Origin: Podocnemis expansa
Lineage: Eukaryota > Chordata > Testudines > Podocnemididae
Reading direction: 5' to 3'
DNA length: 64,000 nt
Assembly: GCA_007922195.1 (NCBI GenBank)
Contig: ML682005.1
Span: forward strand, 25,951,015 to 26,015,014
The position numbers and the translations under genes are program-made. This document shows, one piece after another, positions 33,158 to 45,489 of the stretch (its first letter is position 1; each line of letters begins with the position of its first letter). The notes under the pieces were generated by a model that had not been told where the DNA came from, searched no databases, and worked only from the letters and a program-made list of their open reading frames with translations.

Positions 33158-34601
33158 GGGTATGTCTACACTTAGAATTGAATTCGAATTGATGACAATC
33201 AATTTGAATCCAATTAAGTGCATGGCCACACTCACTTTCCTCAATTTGAACAGAGGAACTCCTCAGTTCAAACTGATGAAAGCTGACTTTGAATTCGTCA
33301 AACTTCATTTGATTTCAAAGTCAGGGTCAATTCGAACCTAGTAGTTTGAATTGACCCAGTGTGGCCATGTCAATTTGAACTCACTGAGTTTGAATTGAAA
33401 TGGGTTGACCTTCTTCCCAGGATGCATGGCACCCTGGAAGGAAGACAAGCCCTCCAGCACCTGGGGCCAGCAGCCCCAAAGGTGCCTCGACCCCCCCCCC
33501 CCGCCAGACTGGGCTCGGGGGGGGCACCTGCACACACGGCTTCTGCCCAGCTGGCCGCACGCTGTGAAGGCACCCCTGTGTGCAGCAGCATCCCTGCTGG
33601 TGTGCACAGGGAAGGCACTCCCTTGCGCAGCTTCTGCCCTGCTGGCCATGCATGGGGAAGGCACCCAGTGGGCTGCAGCATCCCTGAGGGACGTGTGTGT
33701 CCAGCAGGGATGCTGCCACATGCAGGGGTGCCTTCCCCACATGTGGCCAGCGGGACGGGAGCCGCACGTGAGGGTGCCTTCCCCGTGCACAGTCAGAAGG
33801 GATGCAGCCGCACACGGTGGTGCCTTTCCTGCATGCGGCCAGTGGGGGAGAAGCTGCGCATGGCCAGTGGCGGCTCTTCCCATACGCTGGGGACCCTGCC
33901 CCACGCATGGCCAGCAGGGACTCTTGCCACCTGTGGGGATTTCTTCTCCCCTGCCCCGGCTGTGCTGTCAGTGCTGGGCCAAGGGATTCCCCCAGACCCA
34001 TACTGACAGTGCTGCCGGGGCAGGGGAGAAAGGACTCCCCTGGCCGGCGCTGACAGGCTGGGTGGGGGAAGGAGTCCCCCAGTCCTGCTCTGACAGTGTA
34101 GCCAGGGCAGGGGAGAAGCAATTCCCCATATGCACGTTGACACTGCGGAGCAGGGGAATCCCTTCTCCCATGCCCCCACTGAGTTGTGTATGGTGGGGTG
34201 CCCTGGCCTCAGGGAGCCCGGGGGGGGGCAGGACATCCCCTGCCAGGCTCCTGCCTTCTGAGCCTGGCATGAGGACAAACATCTCCTGCCCAGCTGTAGC
34301 TGCACCCTGGCTAGAGCTAGACAGGGGTTGCCTTTCCCTGTGCTGGGCTCAGCAGGCTGGAGCCCCGCAGGGAATTGGGTGGTGGTATGGCTCTTCTAGG
34401 GGGCCATGTTGCCACATCTCCCATTGTCCCCACCCCCGACTCGAATTAGCAAGTCCAGTTCATGGACATGCTAATTTGAATTGGAGTTTCTTGTGTGGCC
34501 ATGTCAATTCGAATTGAGTGAATTTGAACTAATAATTATTAGTTCGAATTGACTGGTTTGAATTCAGTAATTCGAATTCACACTCTAAGTATAGACATAG
34601 C
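33158..34601. mobile_element. TATGTCTACACT element with AATTCGAATT arms and G+C-rich core
   Basis: The termini GGGTATGTCTACACTTAGA and inverted GCTATGTCTATACTTAGAG lead into arms of about 240 bp (left) and 160 bp (right), made of repeated AATTCGAATT and AATTTGAATT palindromes. The roughly 1-kb core (about 33420-34430) is sharply G+C-rich and consists of imperfect tandem repeats. It reads open for long stretches in several frames on both strands (up to 370 codons at 33405-34517), which is what G+C-rich repeats do by chance. No transposase was recognised. Confidence 0.75.
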
Positions 34602-34639
34602 GAATGTGATTACTGTCCATATCACAATGTAAAACAAAT

Positions 34640-34815
34640 AACAAACAACTCTGTAGCTCTATATGACATTTCACCTGAAGATCCCAAAGTGCTCTGCACA
34701 CTGAATTTACCTTCACAATCAGTAAGTATTAGGATACCTACTTTACCGCTGGAGAAGCTGAAGCACCTAATTTGGTCACCTGATTTCCCTAAGATCACAC
34801 AGGAAACCTGTACAC
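34640..34815 (+). mobile_element. MIR-like repeat remnant
   Basis: ATCCCAAAGTGCTCTGCACA, TTTACCGCTGGAGAAGCTGA and TTCCCTAAGATCACACAGGA follow the order seen in MIR-type elements, with many substitutions. Confidence 0.5.
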
Positions 34816-36414
34816 AGTAACTGATATGTGTAATGAATAGTCTCAGTAGAAACCCCAGGAAGTTTAAAGTCAAAGCTGAGATTCTGTGCCCTATGGAGAG
34901 GCCACTGTAAATGTATTTTTTCCACAGTCAGACTAACTTCTGCTTCCAAAATGGACACTCTTTCAAAAGCATTTATTACAAGTGATTATAAAAACTGGCG
35001 ACTATGAATGTCCTTACAGAAATGAATATCTTGGCTGTGGATTAAATAGATTAGGTTAGATATACACTCTATCAACCTATCTGTGTCACACACACACAAA
35101 AAAGTGTTACATAATTGTGACACTGTTCAGATACCAGACCAGAACCAACCCCACACTTTTCTTTGATCATAGCACTGTCAGAATTATCCCAAATCTTTCT
35201 TTTATAAAATTCAAAATGAAAGAAAAAGGTTACATTTAAAATTCTGAATTATGCACAAAAGAATACATTAAAACCCGTAACATTACCTATTAGAAAAAAC
35301 GTGGCTTGAGTTTGTAAGTTCTACCAGAAATGTAAACTTCCACAAGCAAAAGCATAGTGAGCAGAAATCATAGGTCATGAAGGCTTCCTACACTTCCTTT
35401 CAGCCCATCTCTTTTACATTCAGCAAACAAATGATTTGTAGATAAATACGTTATCTGCAAAGGCCAAAGCTAAGCTTGAATGACTGTGATGATAATAAGT
35501 ATAATCTTATATTTATAACATGCTTTTGATCCCAAATGACTGAAAAGCACATTGCAAATGACATTTACAAGAATTACTTCACTCACCACTGAAATGAAGC
35601 TATCTCAACACAGCCTAACTGAGCAATAGCAACAGTGCAGTATTCAGTCGATGTTATAATTCGTACGATCCACAGAACAATGGTTCCCAAACTTTTGCTG
35701 TCACATCCCCTTTGCCCATAATGGAATCTGTCTATGCTTCCTGGGAGCTGCTGTCAGAAGCTGGGGAAAGAACTAGAGCTGTGACTGGGACTGGGAGTGG
35801 AGCTGCATCCAAGAAAACAGGGCACAGTCAGTCTAGAAGTGGTGTCGCCACATGCTGATCACATGTGACATATGCTACAGCATTTCCAAAATAGCCATTC
35901 CAGCACTCATGTGAAAATATATCCATGACAAATACCTATTTGTCCCACTAAAATGCTATATGCAAATAGCAAAGGAAAGTCCAAGTGCCCTAGAGAGTGA
36001 GCTCTGAAGTCCTCATTTCATCATCTTCGTCTTGTTACTTGCATTATTAATACAGCATATCCTTTCTGTAAACACAATTGAACTATGAGATTGTATATAT
36101 ATATATTTGATGTGTATGGATGATAGGCGATTCAAGTTGCAATACATATAGTTAAGGTTGCCTGACATGTTCCATTGTAAGACACTGTCTTCAAATTCCC
36201 TTGTGCATATCCATTATGGCAGTCTTTAACTACGTGATCACATAGCATTTCTTTCCTTCCAGGACCCCTGCCTCAGGGAGTGCATAAAGAGGACCGTGCT
36301 TCAGGGAAGAATTAAGGAAGTGTTGTGAAGGAGGCTGTTCTCTGTGCTGCCTTGTTTGCTGAAGTAAGACGTGTGATGAAGGGGACAGGAATGGATGTTC
36401 TCTAGGGCAGCAGA

Positions 36415-36790
36415 ATGCTACACTGGAGAACTGCATTCTATTTCTGCCTTTGCCACGGAGTTCTTATGTGACGCTGGACGAGACACACAAACCAAACTTT
36501 CCACACATAGCTACTACTTGTGTGTTCCTCATTTTCTTGGTGTCCTGCTGGAGACACCCATGTTCTGATTTGCAGAAGTGTGGAACATTCATAGCTGTAA
36601 TTTAGGTCACCAGGCACTGAAGATACAAAGTTCTGTAAAATGCTGAGAATCAGATCCTAAGCCTCTTATATCAGGCACCCAAATTAGCTGACATTTCTGT
36701 TAATTTTGGCTTTAATCTGGATGCCTCAATTCCCCACATATAGAATGGGCAAACTATCACCATCTTCATCTCATAGGGTATATTGATGAT
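36415..36790 (+). mobile_element. MIR-like remnants (two pieces)
   Basis: TTTCTGCCTTTGCCACGGAG followed by CTTATGTGACGCTGGACGAG (about 36442-36482) matches the middle of MIR. GATGCCTCAATTCCCCACAT and AGAATGGGCAAAC (about 36719-36752) match its later part. About 230 bp of other sequence separates them, so this may be one interrupted copy or two. Confidence 0.5.
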
Positions 36791-37137
36791 GAATTCATCA
36801 ATGTTTATCAAGAACTAATGCTCAGATTTTTAAAGGCATTTAAGCATTGCTCAGTACTGCAAGCCCTAGTGATTTACATGGCTTTGTCCCATTTTCAAAA
36901 GTGACTTGGCACCTACATCCATTGACTTCCCAAGACACTTGTTTTAATTTGGTTTAATTGCAATTTTGCCAAGTGTATGTTCTGACCAATCAAAAGAAAA
37001 ATAATCTATCTTCCCTTGGCTGCTTTTCATTTCAGATTTGGGATTCTTATTTCTGCCTCCCCTTCCAGAAAGACATGAGAGCTTTCTCTGTTCGGAGTAC
37101 ATAACATTTAACTATGAGCTAAGATTAAGATTTTGCC

Positions 37138-37224
37138 AGTTATTTTTAGTAAAAGTCATGGACAGCTCACAGGAAACAAACAAATTTACAGAGCCTGTCT
37201 GTGACTTTACTAAAAATAACCATG
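37138..37224. repeat. Fold-back repeat
   Basis: AGTTATTTTTAGTAAAAGTC pairs with GACTTTACTAAAAATAACC across a loop of about 40 bp. It may be the inner part of a mini-transposon whose outer limits I could not set. Confidence 0.7.
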
Positions 37225-37939
37225 GACGAGAGAGGTGGGTGGAGGGGAGGAATGACAGAACCCCATGATGGGGCCGGTCGCCCATCAATTGGAGCAGCAG
37301 CTAGTGGGGTGGGGGAAGAGATGAGGAGGAGAATGATTGCCAAACAGCTGATCTACAGCTGATCTACTGCCAGACAGCTGATCTATGGAGAGGTGAGGGC
37401 TGGACCCTGATCAGCTGTTCAGTGACCCCAGAGGTAGTCTAGGAGGCCCCAGAAAAAGCCCAGAATACATGGAACCTGTGACCTCCATGATACCTTTAGA
37501 TGATGCATAACAGACAGCTAAATGGTGCAGTACTCAGGAGATTTAACTGAACTTATAAGAATCTGTAAACTCTTCCAGCTTCAGTAAATTTCCTTTCCTT
37601 TCAAACTGCAACCATATTATTATACAACTTTTTGCACAGAAATCCTTTGAGCCTGCACAGCAACAAAACACAAACTATTAGGTGGAAACTTTATAGTAAG
37701 AAACTAGTTATTTTTCCACCATGTAGGTACCAGCAAGTTTTAATCAGACAAAGCTAGCATTAAGCAACAGTGCCAGAGACAGTACAAAAGATTCTGTACC
37801 TACAGCAAATTCTAATCCTAATTCATTTTTATGCCCATGTGACCCAAAGTGGCTTTAGATAACCAGCCTAGTGTGTTTCACAGATGAGAGGAGTAGGACA
37901 GAAACAGATCCACAGTAGCTCCAAGGCCAAATACATGAA

Positions 37940-38296
37940 TTTTAAAAGGGATAGCTGTGTTAGTCTAGTCCTGTGAAAAAACAACAAGGAGTTGTGTGGC
38001 ACTTTAAGACTAACAGATTTATTTTTTGCATGAGCTTTCGTGGGAGAAGATCCCACTTCCTCAGATGCTTCGAAGATGGGTGAACTTACAGAAAGGAATG
38101 AAACTAAATGTACTTTATGGCCTGATCCTATGTTTTACACCCCCTTGCATTTAGTTTCATTCCTTTCTGTNNNNNNNNNNNNNNNNNNNNNNNNNNNNNN
38201 NNNNNNNNNNNNNNNNNNNNNNNNNNNNNNNNNNNNNNNNNNNNNNNNNNNNNNNNNNNNNNNNNNNNNNTGCCACACAACTCCTTGTTGTTTTTT
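37940..38296. mobile_element. Fold-back dispersed repeat with assembly gap
   Basis: The left arm (37943-38170) contains GTGTTAGTCTAGTCCTGTG, CAAGGAGTTGTGTGGCACTT, AGACTAACAGATTTATTT and CATGAGCTTTCGTGGGAGAA. After the gap the same sequence returns inverted (TGCCACACAACTCCTTGTTG). A second hairpin, TACAGAAAGGAATGAAACTA against TAGTTTCATTCCTTTCTGT, abuts the gap. CAAATACATGAA is repeated exactly outside both edges (37928-37939 and 38297-38308). Confidence 0.85.
38171..38270. other. Assembly gap (100 N)
   Basis: Exactly 100 undetermined bases lie inside the fold-back repeat. A round number usually means that the real length is unknown. Confidence 0.99.
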
Positions 38297-40132
38297 CAAA
38301 TACATGAAGACTATCTTTTGAGAAGAGGTAGATGCTATCAAAATCAAATTAGAGGCTACCTTGACAAAAGGTAAACTACAGTATGGTCCAGGGCTCCATA
38401 ATAATTGTACTGGATACATGTATTGTGTCAGAAGTAAAGGGTCTCTATGTTTGTTTCTTCTTTTGCTGTGATTGATATTAAAACTAACACAGCCCTCTGA
38501 ATCATGAGCTGTAAGATTGATACATAGCATTACTATCTGTTTATGTATTTATATTGTCCCCAGCTCCACAGTGTCTCAGCAGCAGGATCTATTGAACAAA
38601 ACTGCTAATCTAAGATTCCAAACTCAGCAGGCAAGAAAGAAGACTTGCAATTTACTTAAAAAATATATATATTTGTAAGTAAACAGACATATTCACTTAA
38701 TGTTTGGGTGCTCCAGTTGATTCTCCTTTTAAATCTTTTTCTAACCTTCTTCAATAAAACAGATTATACGCTCAATGTAGAAATACAGGATTCCACCCTG
38801 GTCAAAATATTTAAGATCTTTAACAAAGATACATTGCTTCCAGCATGGAGTGATATCTACTAATTATATTTTGCCAAAGATGCTCTCTTCACACATGTTC
38901 ACCAAGTGACAGCATCCATAAGCTAACTGTGAGTAAATTAATCCTCTACTTGTGCTTTAGATTATTTGGCACTAAGGAGAGTTCCTTGTAATACCATAAA
39001 ATAAGTAACCACCACCAGCACCAGAGTGCTGAAGTCATGTCTTCTGATGAAATATACACATATCAACAATTCAGATACATAGGGACCTCTGCCAGCTCAC
39101 ATTCAGGCTAAATCTCATCCTCTTAAATTATGAATTTGTGAAATATGGGCCTTGTAAGAGAAAGATCAGAATAAATAAGAAGGTATTACTGAAGAGTCTA
39201 AATCATTGGGACTGTGAAGGGGGCAGGTCCCTACTCTGGTCAGGAAGGGATTAAAGAGTTCCTTTTGGCACAATCTTAGTCTGGCACACCTGCTTTGTCA
39301 AGCCTGGAGAAGGGACTTAAAAAGGAGGAGACAAGCCTGATCCAGTACAGGGTGGCATGCTGAGCTAAACAGAGCAGGAACAAAGAGCACTCTGGGCCAA
39401 CAGAGCAAGGGATACCATATCATAGGGACATCGCTGGCACCTGGCATGTGGGGCATGTGCCCCGAGTCCCGACGCCAGTGCCCTGAGTATCTGGCGCAGC
39501 TGGCCCCTGCCTCTCTTGGATCTGGGTCTGGGCTAGCTGCGGGGCCCTTAGTAGGACCTAGAGGACGGAGGGGCCGGCCCCTGGGTCTTTTCCGGGGGCA
39601 GCGGTGCTCCTTCTATACCAGGAATGCTTTTGAAGGGCCTATGCCACCTGCTCCCTCTGGAGAAGCTGAGTGACTATCTTTTCTTCTTTTTCCATTTCAG
39701 TGCCTAGGACACTCAGCCTGGTCTCCTCATACTTCTCAAGGAGGTAGGAAGGACAACCTCTTTTACAAAAATCATTTAACCTTTTCCTTGCGGGGTGAGC
39801 ACATGCCCTATTATTGGCTGCAGAATTTTTTGCCGTTTTAATTCAGAGTGCTTTTGCATACAGAAGAGGGACAATTCCCCATTAGAATATGCTGGGCTGA
39901 AGCCCAAACTCCAAACTGGTTCTACAACAATGTTTGTATCCAAGGAAGGATGTCTGGGCTGGTGCCCACCCTGCCTCAAAGATACAACCTATGACCTAAA
40001 TCTATCCCACTCCCATGATAATAGCTCACAACCAGTCACATCAGGCATAACTATCTCACTTTCCCTATCTATAAAATAAGGATAACAACACATTTGTCTA
40101 CCTCACAGGAAAGTTGCAGTGATTCATTAGGT

Positions 40133-40602
40133 CAGTGGTTTTCAGTGTGCCGTGGCACACTGGTGTGCCATGAGAACTGTCTAAGCATGCTGTGAAATTT
40201 TGTACAAACATAATGAGAATCATTGCAAACCAAACATTGTTTTATCTTAAACAACATTCTATCCAACCAAAATTACAACTCATAGAACTCACAAAAATTA
40301 ATCATCCAAATAAAAGCGAGGTATTGGTCTTTTGATCCTAAAATGTGAACAATCTAAACTCCGGCTGCCAAAGGACAAAATTGAGAAGATGCACATTTTC
40401 TTCTAGGGATCTGAAACATTAATGCATTTGATCCGAATTTAGTTTGTTGTATGCACTATGTTGCGAACCTCTCTATTAAGACCATAGCCATGGTAAATGT
40501 GACATTTAGGAGCAATCAATTCATCTGAAAAAAGTGGGTGTGCCACAGAATTGTTTGGCTCACTGAAGCGTGCCATGTTACTGAAAAGGGTGGGAACCAT
40601 TG
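40133..40602. mobile_element. hAT element
   Basis: CAGTGGTTTTCAGTGTGCC at the left and inverted CAATGGTTCCCACCC at the right. The flanks CATTAGGT and CACTAGGT agree at 7 of 8. The interior is A+T-rich with no transposase. Confidence 0.85.
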
Positions 40603-40904
40603 CACTAGGTAATGTTTACATATCATTATGAAACATGTGAAGGACATATGAGTGCCCAGAGCGATTATTATGGAAGATCAGTTGGTTCATCTGTCATTTG
40701 CGTTCATAATCACAATGCCTTCTTGAAAGAGGAAGGGGGTGCGGCTACATTTTATTAAAAGCAGTAGATATTTCCATTCTACTGTGTATGCCAAATTGTT
40801 AGGGTGGTGATGGGATAGGAAAAGGAAAGAATCAGAAGCCACCCAAGCTCAGTGCAAGATTCTGTGATTCTAGAGCAAGACACAAGGTGTCTCAACAAGA
40901 CAGT

Positions 40905-41322
40905 CAGGGCTGGATTAAGGAGCCTCAGCCCCCCCAACACAGTGCAAATGGGCCAGCATTGGGACGGCCCTTCAGCTAATAGCCACCTTCTGCTGGTCCC
41001 TGTCCGGTTGGTATGCCCTTGTGGCAAGGCCAGCTGGCACATGGTGTTGCCTCTGATGCAGTCTTCCAGGGCCATATGTGCCAGTTGGCCCCAGCCCCGG
41101 AGCAGAGTGAACATGCACTGGCCTTCCCTGCTCCACCCCCAGGGAGGACGAGCTGGCCCGGGACAGAGCAGGAGTACTGTGGAGCCTGGTCTCTGGTTCC
41201 AGGAACTTGCCTCTCCAGAGCCAGTAGGGTACCCCAGGCCCTGCTGGTGCTGTTCTGGGGACAGGAGCCAGATCATGCAGTGGCCATAGGGACTGGGGTC
41301 CAGGGCTTCAGCCCTTATAGCC
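40905..41322. mobile_element. Possible mini-transposon abutting CR1
   Basis: CAGGGCTGGATTAAGGAGCC at the left loosely pairs with GCCCTTATAGCC at the right. The right edge meets the CR1 3' end at about 41333. No target duplication was found. Confidence 0.4.
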
Positions 41323-41332
41323 TTTATGTTGA

Positions 41333-43330
41333 TCATAGAATCATAGGGTTGGAAGGGACCTCATGAGGTCATCTAGTCCAACCCCCTGCCAAAAAAAGCA
41401 GGACCACTCCCACTAAATTATTCCAGTTAGAGTTTTATCCAGCTGGGCCTTAAACATCTCCAAAGACGGAGATTCCACCACCTCCCTAGGTAGCTCATTC
41501 CAATGCTTTACCACACTCCTAGTAAGAAAGTTTTTCCTAATATCCAGCCTTGACCTCCCCAGCTGCAACTTGAAACCATTGCTCCTTGTTCTGTCCTCTG
41601 TTACTACTGAGAACAGCTGAGTTCCGTCCTCCTTGGAGCATCCCTTCAAGTAGTTGAAGGTTGCTATCAAATCCCCCCTCAGTTTCTCTTCTGCAGGCTA
41701 AACAAGCCTAGTTCCTTCAGTCTTTCTTCATAGGGCTTGTGCTCCAGTCCCTTGATCATTTTTGCTGCCCTCCGCTGGACTCTTTCTAATTTGTCCACAT
41801 CCTTCTTGTAGCAGGGAGCCCAAAACTGGACACAGTATTCCAGATGCGGCCTCACCAGTGCCAAATAGAGGGGAATGATCACATCCCTCGATCTGCTGGC
41901 AATGCTTCTACTGATGCAGCCCAGTATGCCACTGGCCTTTTTGGCAGCAAAAGCACACTGCTGACTCATACCCAGCTTCCCATCCACCAGGACCCCCAGG
42001 TCCCTTTCTATGGTGCTGCTACTTAGCTGATCGCTTCCTAGCCTGTAGCAGTGCATGGGGTTTTTCCATCCCAAGTGTAGGACTTTGCACTCGTCGTTGT
42101 TGAACCTCATGAGATTTCTATTGGCCCACTGCTCCAATTTGTCTAGGTCTTCCTGAATCTTCTCCCTGCCCTCCAGTGTGTCTACCATTCCCCCCAGCTT
42201 GGTGTCATCCGCAAACTTACTGAGTGTGCAATAAACCCCATCATCCATATCATTAATGAAAATATTGAACAGAACTGGCCCCAGGACCGACCCCTGGGGC
42301 ACACCACTTGTTACTGGTTGCCAACTAGACACGGAGCCATTGATTCCTACATGGTGAAACCGCGGATCTAGCCAGTTCTCTATCCACCTTACAATCCACA
42401 TATCCAACCCATATTTCCTCAACTTGCTGACGAGAATGCTGTGGAAAACTGCATCAGAAGCCGTGCTAAGGTCGAGGTATACCACATCAACAGCTCTTCC
42501 CGTATCCACAAATCCCGTCATCTCATCATAGAAGGCGATGAGTTTGGTCAGCCATGATTTACCTTTGGTGAATCCATGCTGACTGTTCCTGGTCACTCTA
42601 TTTTCCTCCAAGTGTTTCAGGATGGATTCTTTGAGAATCTGCTCCATGATTTTTCCAGGGATTGAGGTGAGGCTGACAGGTTTGTAATTCCCCAGATCCT
42701 CCTTTTTGCCTTTCTTGAAGATAGGCATTTTATTTGCTTTTTTCCAATCCTCCAGCACCTCCCCTGTTTGCCACGCGTTTTCGAAGATAATGGCCAGTTG
42801 TACTGCTACCTCATCAGCCAACTCCCTCAGCACCCTCGGATGTAGGTCATCTGGCCCCATGGACTTGTGCACATCAAGCTTCTTTAGGTAGTCCCTGACC
42901 TGACCTTCTGTCACCAAGGGCCTCTCTTCTCTTCAATCTCTCATGCCCAGTGTAGTGGGCTGAGACCTGGCCCTCCCTGTGAAAACTGAAGTAAAAAAAG
43001 CATTCGGCACTTCAGCATTTTCCTCATCCTTCATCACGAGGATACCTGCACTATTCAGTAACGGACCTACACCATCCCTGCTCCTCTTCTTGTTATTGAC
43101 ATACTTGTAGAACCCCTTCCTGTTATCCTTCACATCCCTTGCTAGCTGCAACTCCAATTGTCCTTTGGCCTTTCAGATTTTATCCCTGCAGTCCCAAGCA
43201 ATATCTTTATATGCCTCTTTAGTCATCTGTTCAAGCTTCCACTTCCTGTAAGCTTCCTTTTCATGCTTTAGCTCAATGAAGAGTTCTCTGTTAAGCCATA
43301 CTGGGTGCCTTCCACATTTGCAGTTCTTCC
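41333..43330 (-). mobile_element. CR1 LINE, 5'-truncated, frameshifted ORF2
   Basis: CR1 is the dominant non-LTR retrotransposon of reptiles and birds. The reverse transcriptase is open for 412 codons (41679-42917) and shows the expected blocks: [49 protein letters not shown] and the catalytic FADDTK. The ORF2 C-terminus ([27 protein letters not shown]) is in another frame at 41413-41670. Residues upstream of the palm are at 42933-43157 and, after an in-frame stop near 43165, at about 43170-43310. The 3' end has the CR1 hallmark of short ATTCTATGA-type repeats (41331-41355 on the plus strand) preceded by the conserved GGTTGGACTAGATGACCT-like sequence. It is truncated at the 5' end, as most CR1 copies are. 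Confidence 0.93.
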
Positions 43331-43665
43331 TATTTCCTGTCCTTCCATCCGGCCCTAAACAGAGTTGGTTAAAAGCCTTCCATCAAAATGTTTTGGGGTG
43401 GAAAAATAACTTTTTCTACACAATGAAAATTTTGTCATTTTTCGTCAGGAAACCTAAAATTATATTAAAAGCCCCCAAAAATCACATGGAATCATTTCCC
43501 AGCCCACTCTAGTCAATGATATTTATCTTATTGTAATCTGGGAGGAAAGACAAATCAGAAAACGCAAGGCCATTCTCAGTGCCGAAAGTGTGCAAATCCA
43601 TGCATTTCTACAGGGGTTCTAAATGTGCTAATCACTGTTAAGAGACCATCAGCCCCTGCTATTGT

Positions 43666-43800
43666 TTCAAAGTGGCAGCCATGTTAGTCTAGTTCAGCAA
43701 AACAAACAAGGAGCCCTATGGCACTTTTAAAGACCAACAAATGCATTAAATACATTTGTTAGTTGTTAAAAGTGCCACAGGACTCCTTGTTTGTTTTCCT
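43666..43800. mobile_element. Fold-back dispersed repeat, short copy
   Basis: CATGTTAGTCTAGTTCAGCA, ACAAACAAGGAGCCCTATGG and CACTTTTAAAGACCAACAAA are followed at once by the inverted ACATTTGTTAGTTGTTAAAA and GTGCCACAGGACTCCTTGTT. It is a nearly perfect hairpin of the family seen at 37940-38296. Confidence 0.8.
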
Positions 43801-43928
43801 TGCTTATTGTAATTATTGCACTGTAATTACTATTTAAAAAACTGTTACAAGAAGCAGGTGCGATAGGACTGGGAGATTTCAGGACATATCAAGGAGTAGA
43901 TGGTCCTAATACAGAAAATGTCATAGAC

Positions 43929-44744
43929 TGGGGTGCCCAAAGTTTCCGTACATGGGGGCCACAGGGCCACAAAATTCCTGCTCCCTAACTGCAGCGGCCA
44001 GGGACAGATCTGGAGCCCTGCTGCTGGACAGATCCAGTTCCCCCCACCCTGCTGCTAGCTTCCTGCACATTCCTGACCCTTTCCCTAACCCCCACCCCCC
44101 GCCCTGCAGCGCCAGGTTTTACTGCTCACTGACCCCCTTCCCTAACCTTCCCACCCTGTGCCACCTTCCCCAAGTCCCCAATACCTTCCCTTACACCCCC
44201 CACCCTGTGCTGTTGCCTTCCCCGGGTTCCCGACACCCTCCCTTAAACCCCCACCCTATGCTACCTTCCCCAAGTCCCCAACACCTTCCCTTACACCCCC
44301 GCCCTGCGCCGCCACTTCCTCCGAGTCTCCGACATTTTCTCTTATACCCCTGCCCTGCACCGCTACCCTCCCCAAGTTCCCAACCCCTTACCGAACCCCC
44401 TTGCTTCACGCCGCCTGCTTTTGCTGCTCCCCTTCCCTAATACCCCGCTGCCCTGATGCTGGCTCCCACAAGGCTGACCCCCCCCCCCCAGCCAGGGCCC
44501 CTTTACCTGGCTGCTCCAGAGGCCACACCACTTGCTGGGGATCCCATCCTGAGTATGCTGTGAGGGGGTCGAGGAGTGGCAAAAGCATGCTTAGAGCAGG
44601 AGATTTCAAAACAACTAGCCTGGGCGGGGGTGCTCCCTGCTGAAGTGCTGGATTTTTTCTATTTCTGGTGCTCTGACTCCATTACAATTTTGTATTTGGC
44701 AGCTGCAAAAAAGCGATTTGTGGGATGCACTTTGGGCACCACTG
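43929..44744. mobile_element. hAT-like element with C-rich tandem core
   Basis: TGGGGTGCCCAAAGT at the left pairs with ACTTTGGGCACCACTG-type sequence at the right (44730-44744). The flanks TCATAGAC and CCACAGAC agree at 6 of 8. The core at about 44140-44390 is a minisatellite with units of about 57 to 60 bp that include ACACCTTCCCTTACACCCCC. Confidence 0.75.
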
Positions 44745-45231
44745 CCACAGACCCACTTTACAAGCTTCTTCTTGGCAGTCACTCCTGAGCTGTACATGAG
44801 TTGAAAAGTAGTTCGCTGTTATTTAGGAAGCTAGCCTCAATGTCTCAAGCCTGTTCTCTTAACTCCAAAGCAACACTGCATTGCACTGAAACAGTCTTGC
44901 CCAAACCAGAACTTCTGACTCTTATTTTACAACTGACATCTTCAAGAGAATGTATTGATACTCATGAAGTATATAATTCCTGAGCTTTAGACTGGAACCT
45001 CCAATGTCATTAATTTAAATATATCTGATGAAGTTTGCAGATAGTTTAGTTTCCCTCTTTTTTTGATATATAAGATGCAAGTCTCATGAATTTCACACCC
45101 TTGAAAAGCATCATAGCCAAGCAGTTCTGACATAACATATATCTTCAAAAAATTACATGATGATCCGTCAGTAATCTACTGCACAGTATGAACAGCCAAC
45201 AAAACATTCCTACTGATTGGAAACTATGGTA

Positions 45232-45489
45232 AACACTGGGGAACAGCATACAGACCTCATTTTCCTCTGTATGCTGTTTCCCAGTGTCTGAATTTTAACA
45301 ATTGCTTTGATTTGCTGTTACAGTGTCATATGATCCCATGAGTTATACTTCCTTGCATTTATTTCCTCCCATTCTGTATGTTCCCCCATCTCTAAAGCAT
45401 CTGACAAAGTGGGATTATCTCCCATGAAAGCTCACGCAATAAATAAATTTTTTAGCCTTTAAGTGCCACAGGACTCCTTGTTTGTTTTA
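45232..45489 (-). mobile_element. Fold-back dispersed repeat copy
   Basis: The right side carries, inverted, the family landmarks CTCCCATGAAAGCTCACGC and AAGTGCCACAGGACTCCTTG. The left end is a small hairpin (CACTGGGGAACAGCATACAG against CTGTATGCTGTTTCCCAGTG). Confidence 0.75.

Noticed and set aside
33405..34517. 370-codon open frame, with a 246-codon frame on the opposite strand
   Set aside because: Both lie in G+C-rich imperfect tandem repeats inside a transposon-like element. Several frames are open at once on both strands, and no domain, signal or splice logic is visible.
35679..35900. hAT-like element starting CAATGGTTCCCAAAC
   Set aside because: Only one terminus is visible and no matching end or duplication was found.
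39180..39560. LTR-like stretch with AAAAAGGAGGAGAC and a repeated GGGGCATGTGCCCC motif
   Set aside because: There are no paired terminal repeats, primer site or target duplication. It probably is a repeat but cannot be classified.
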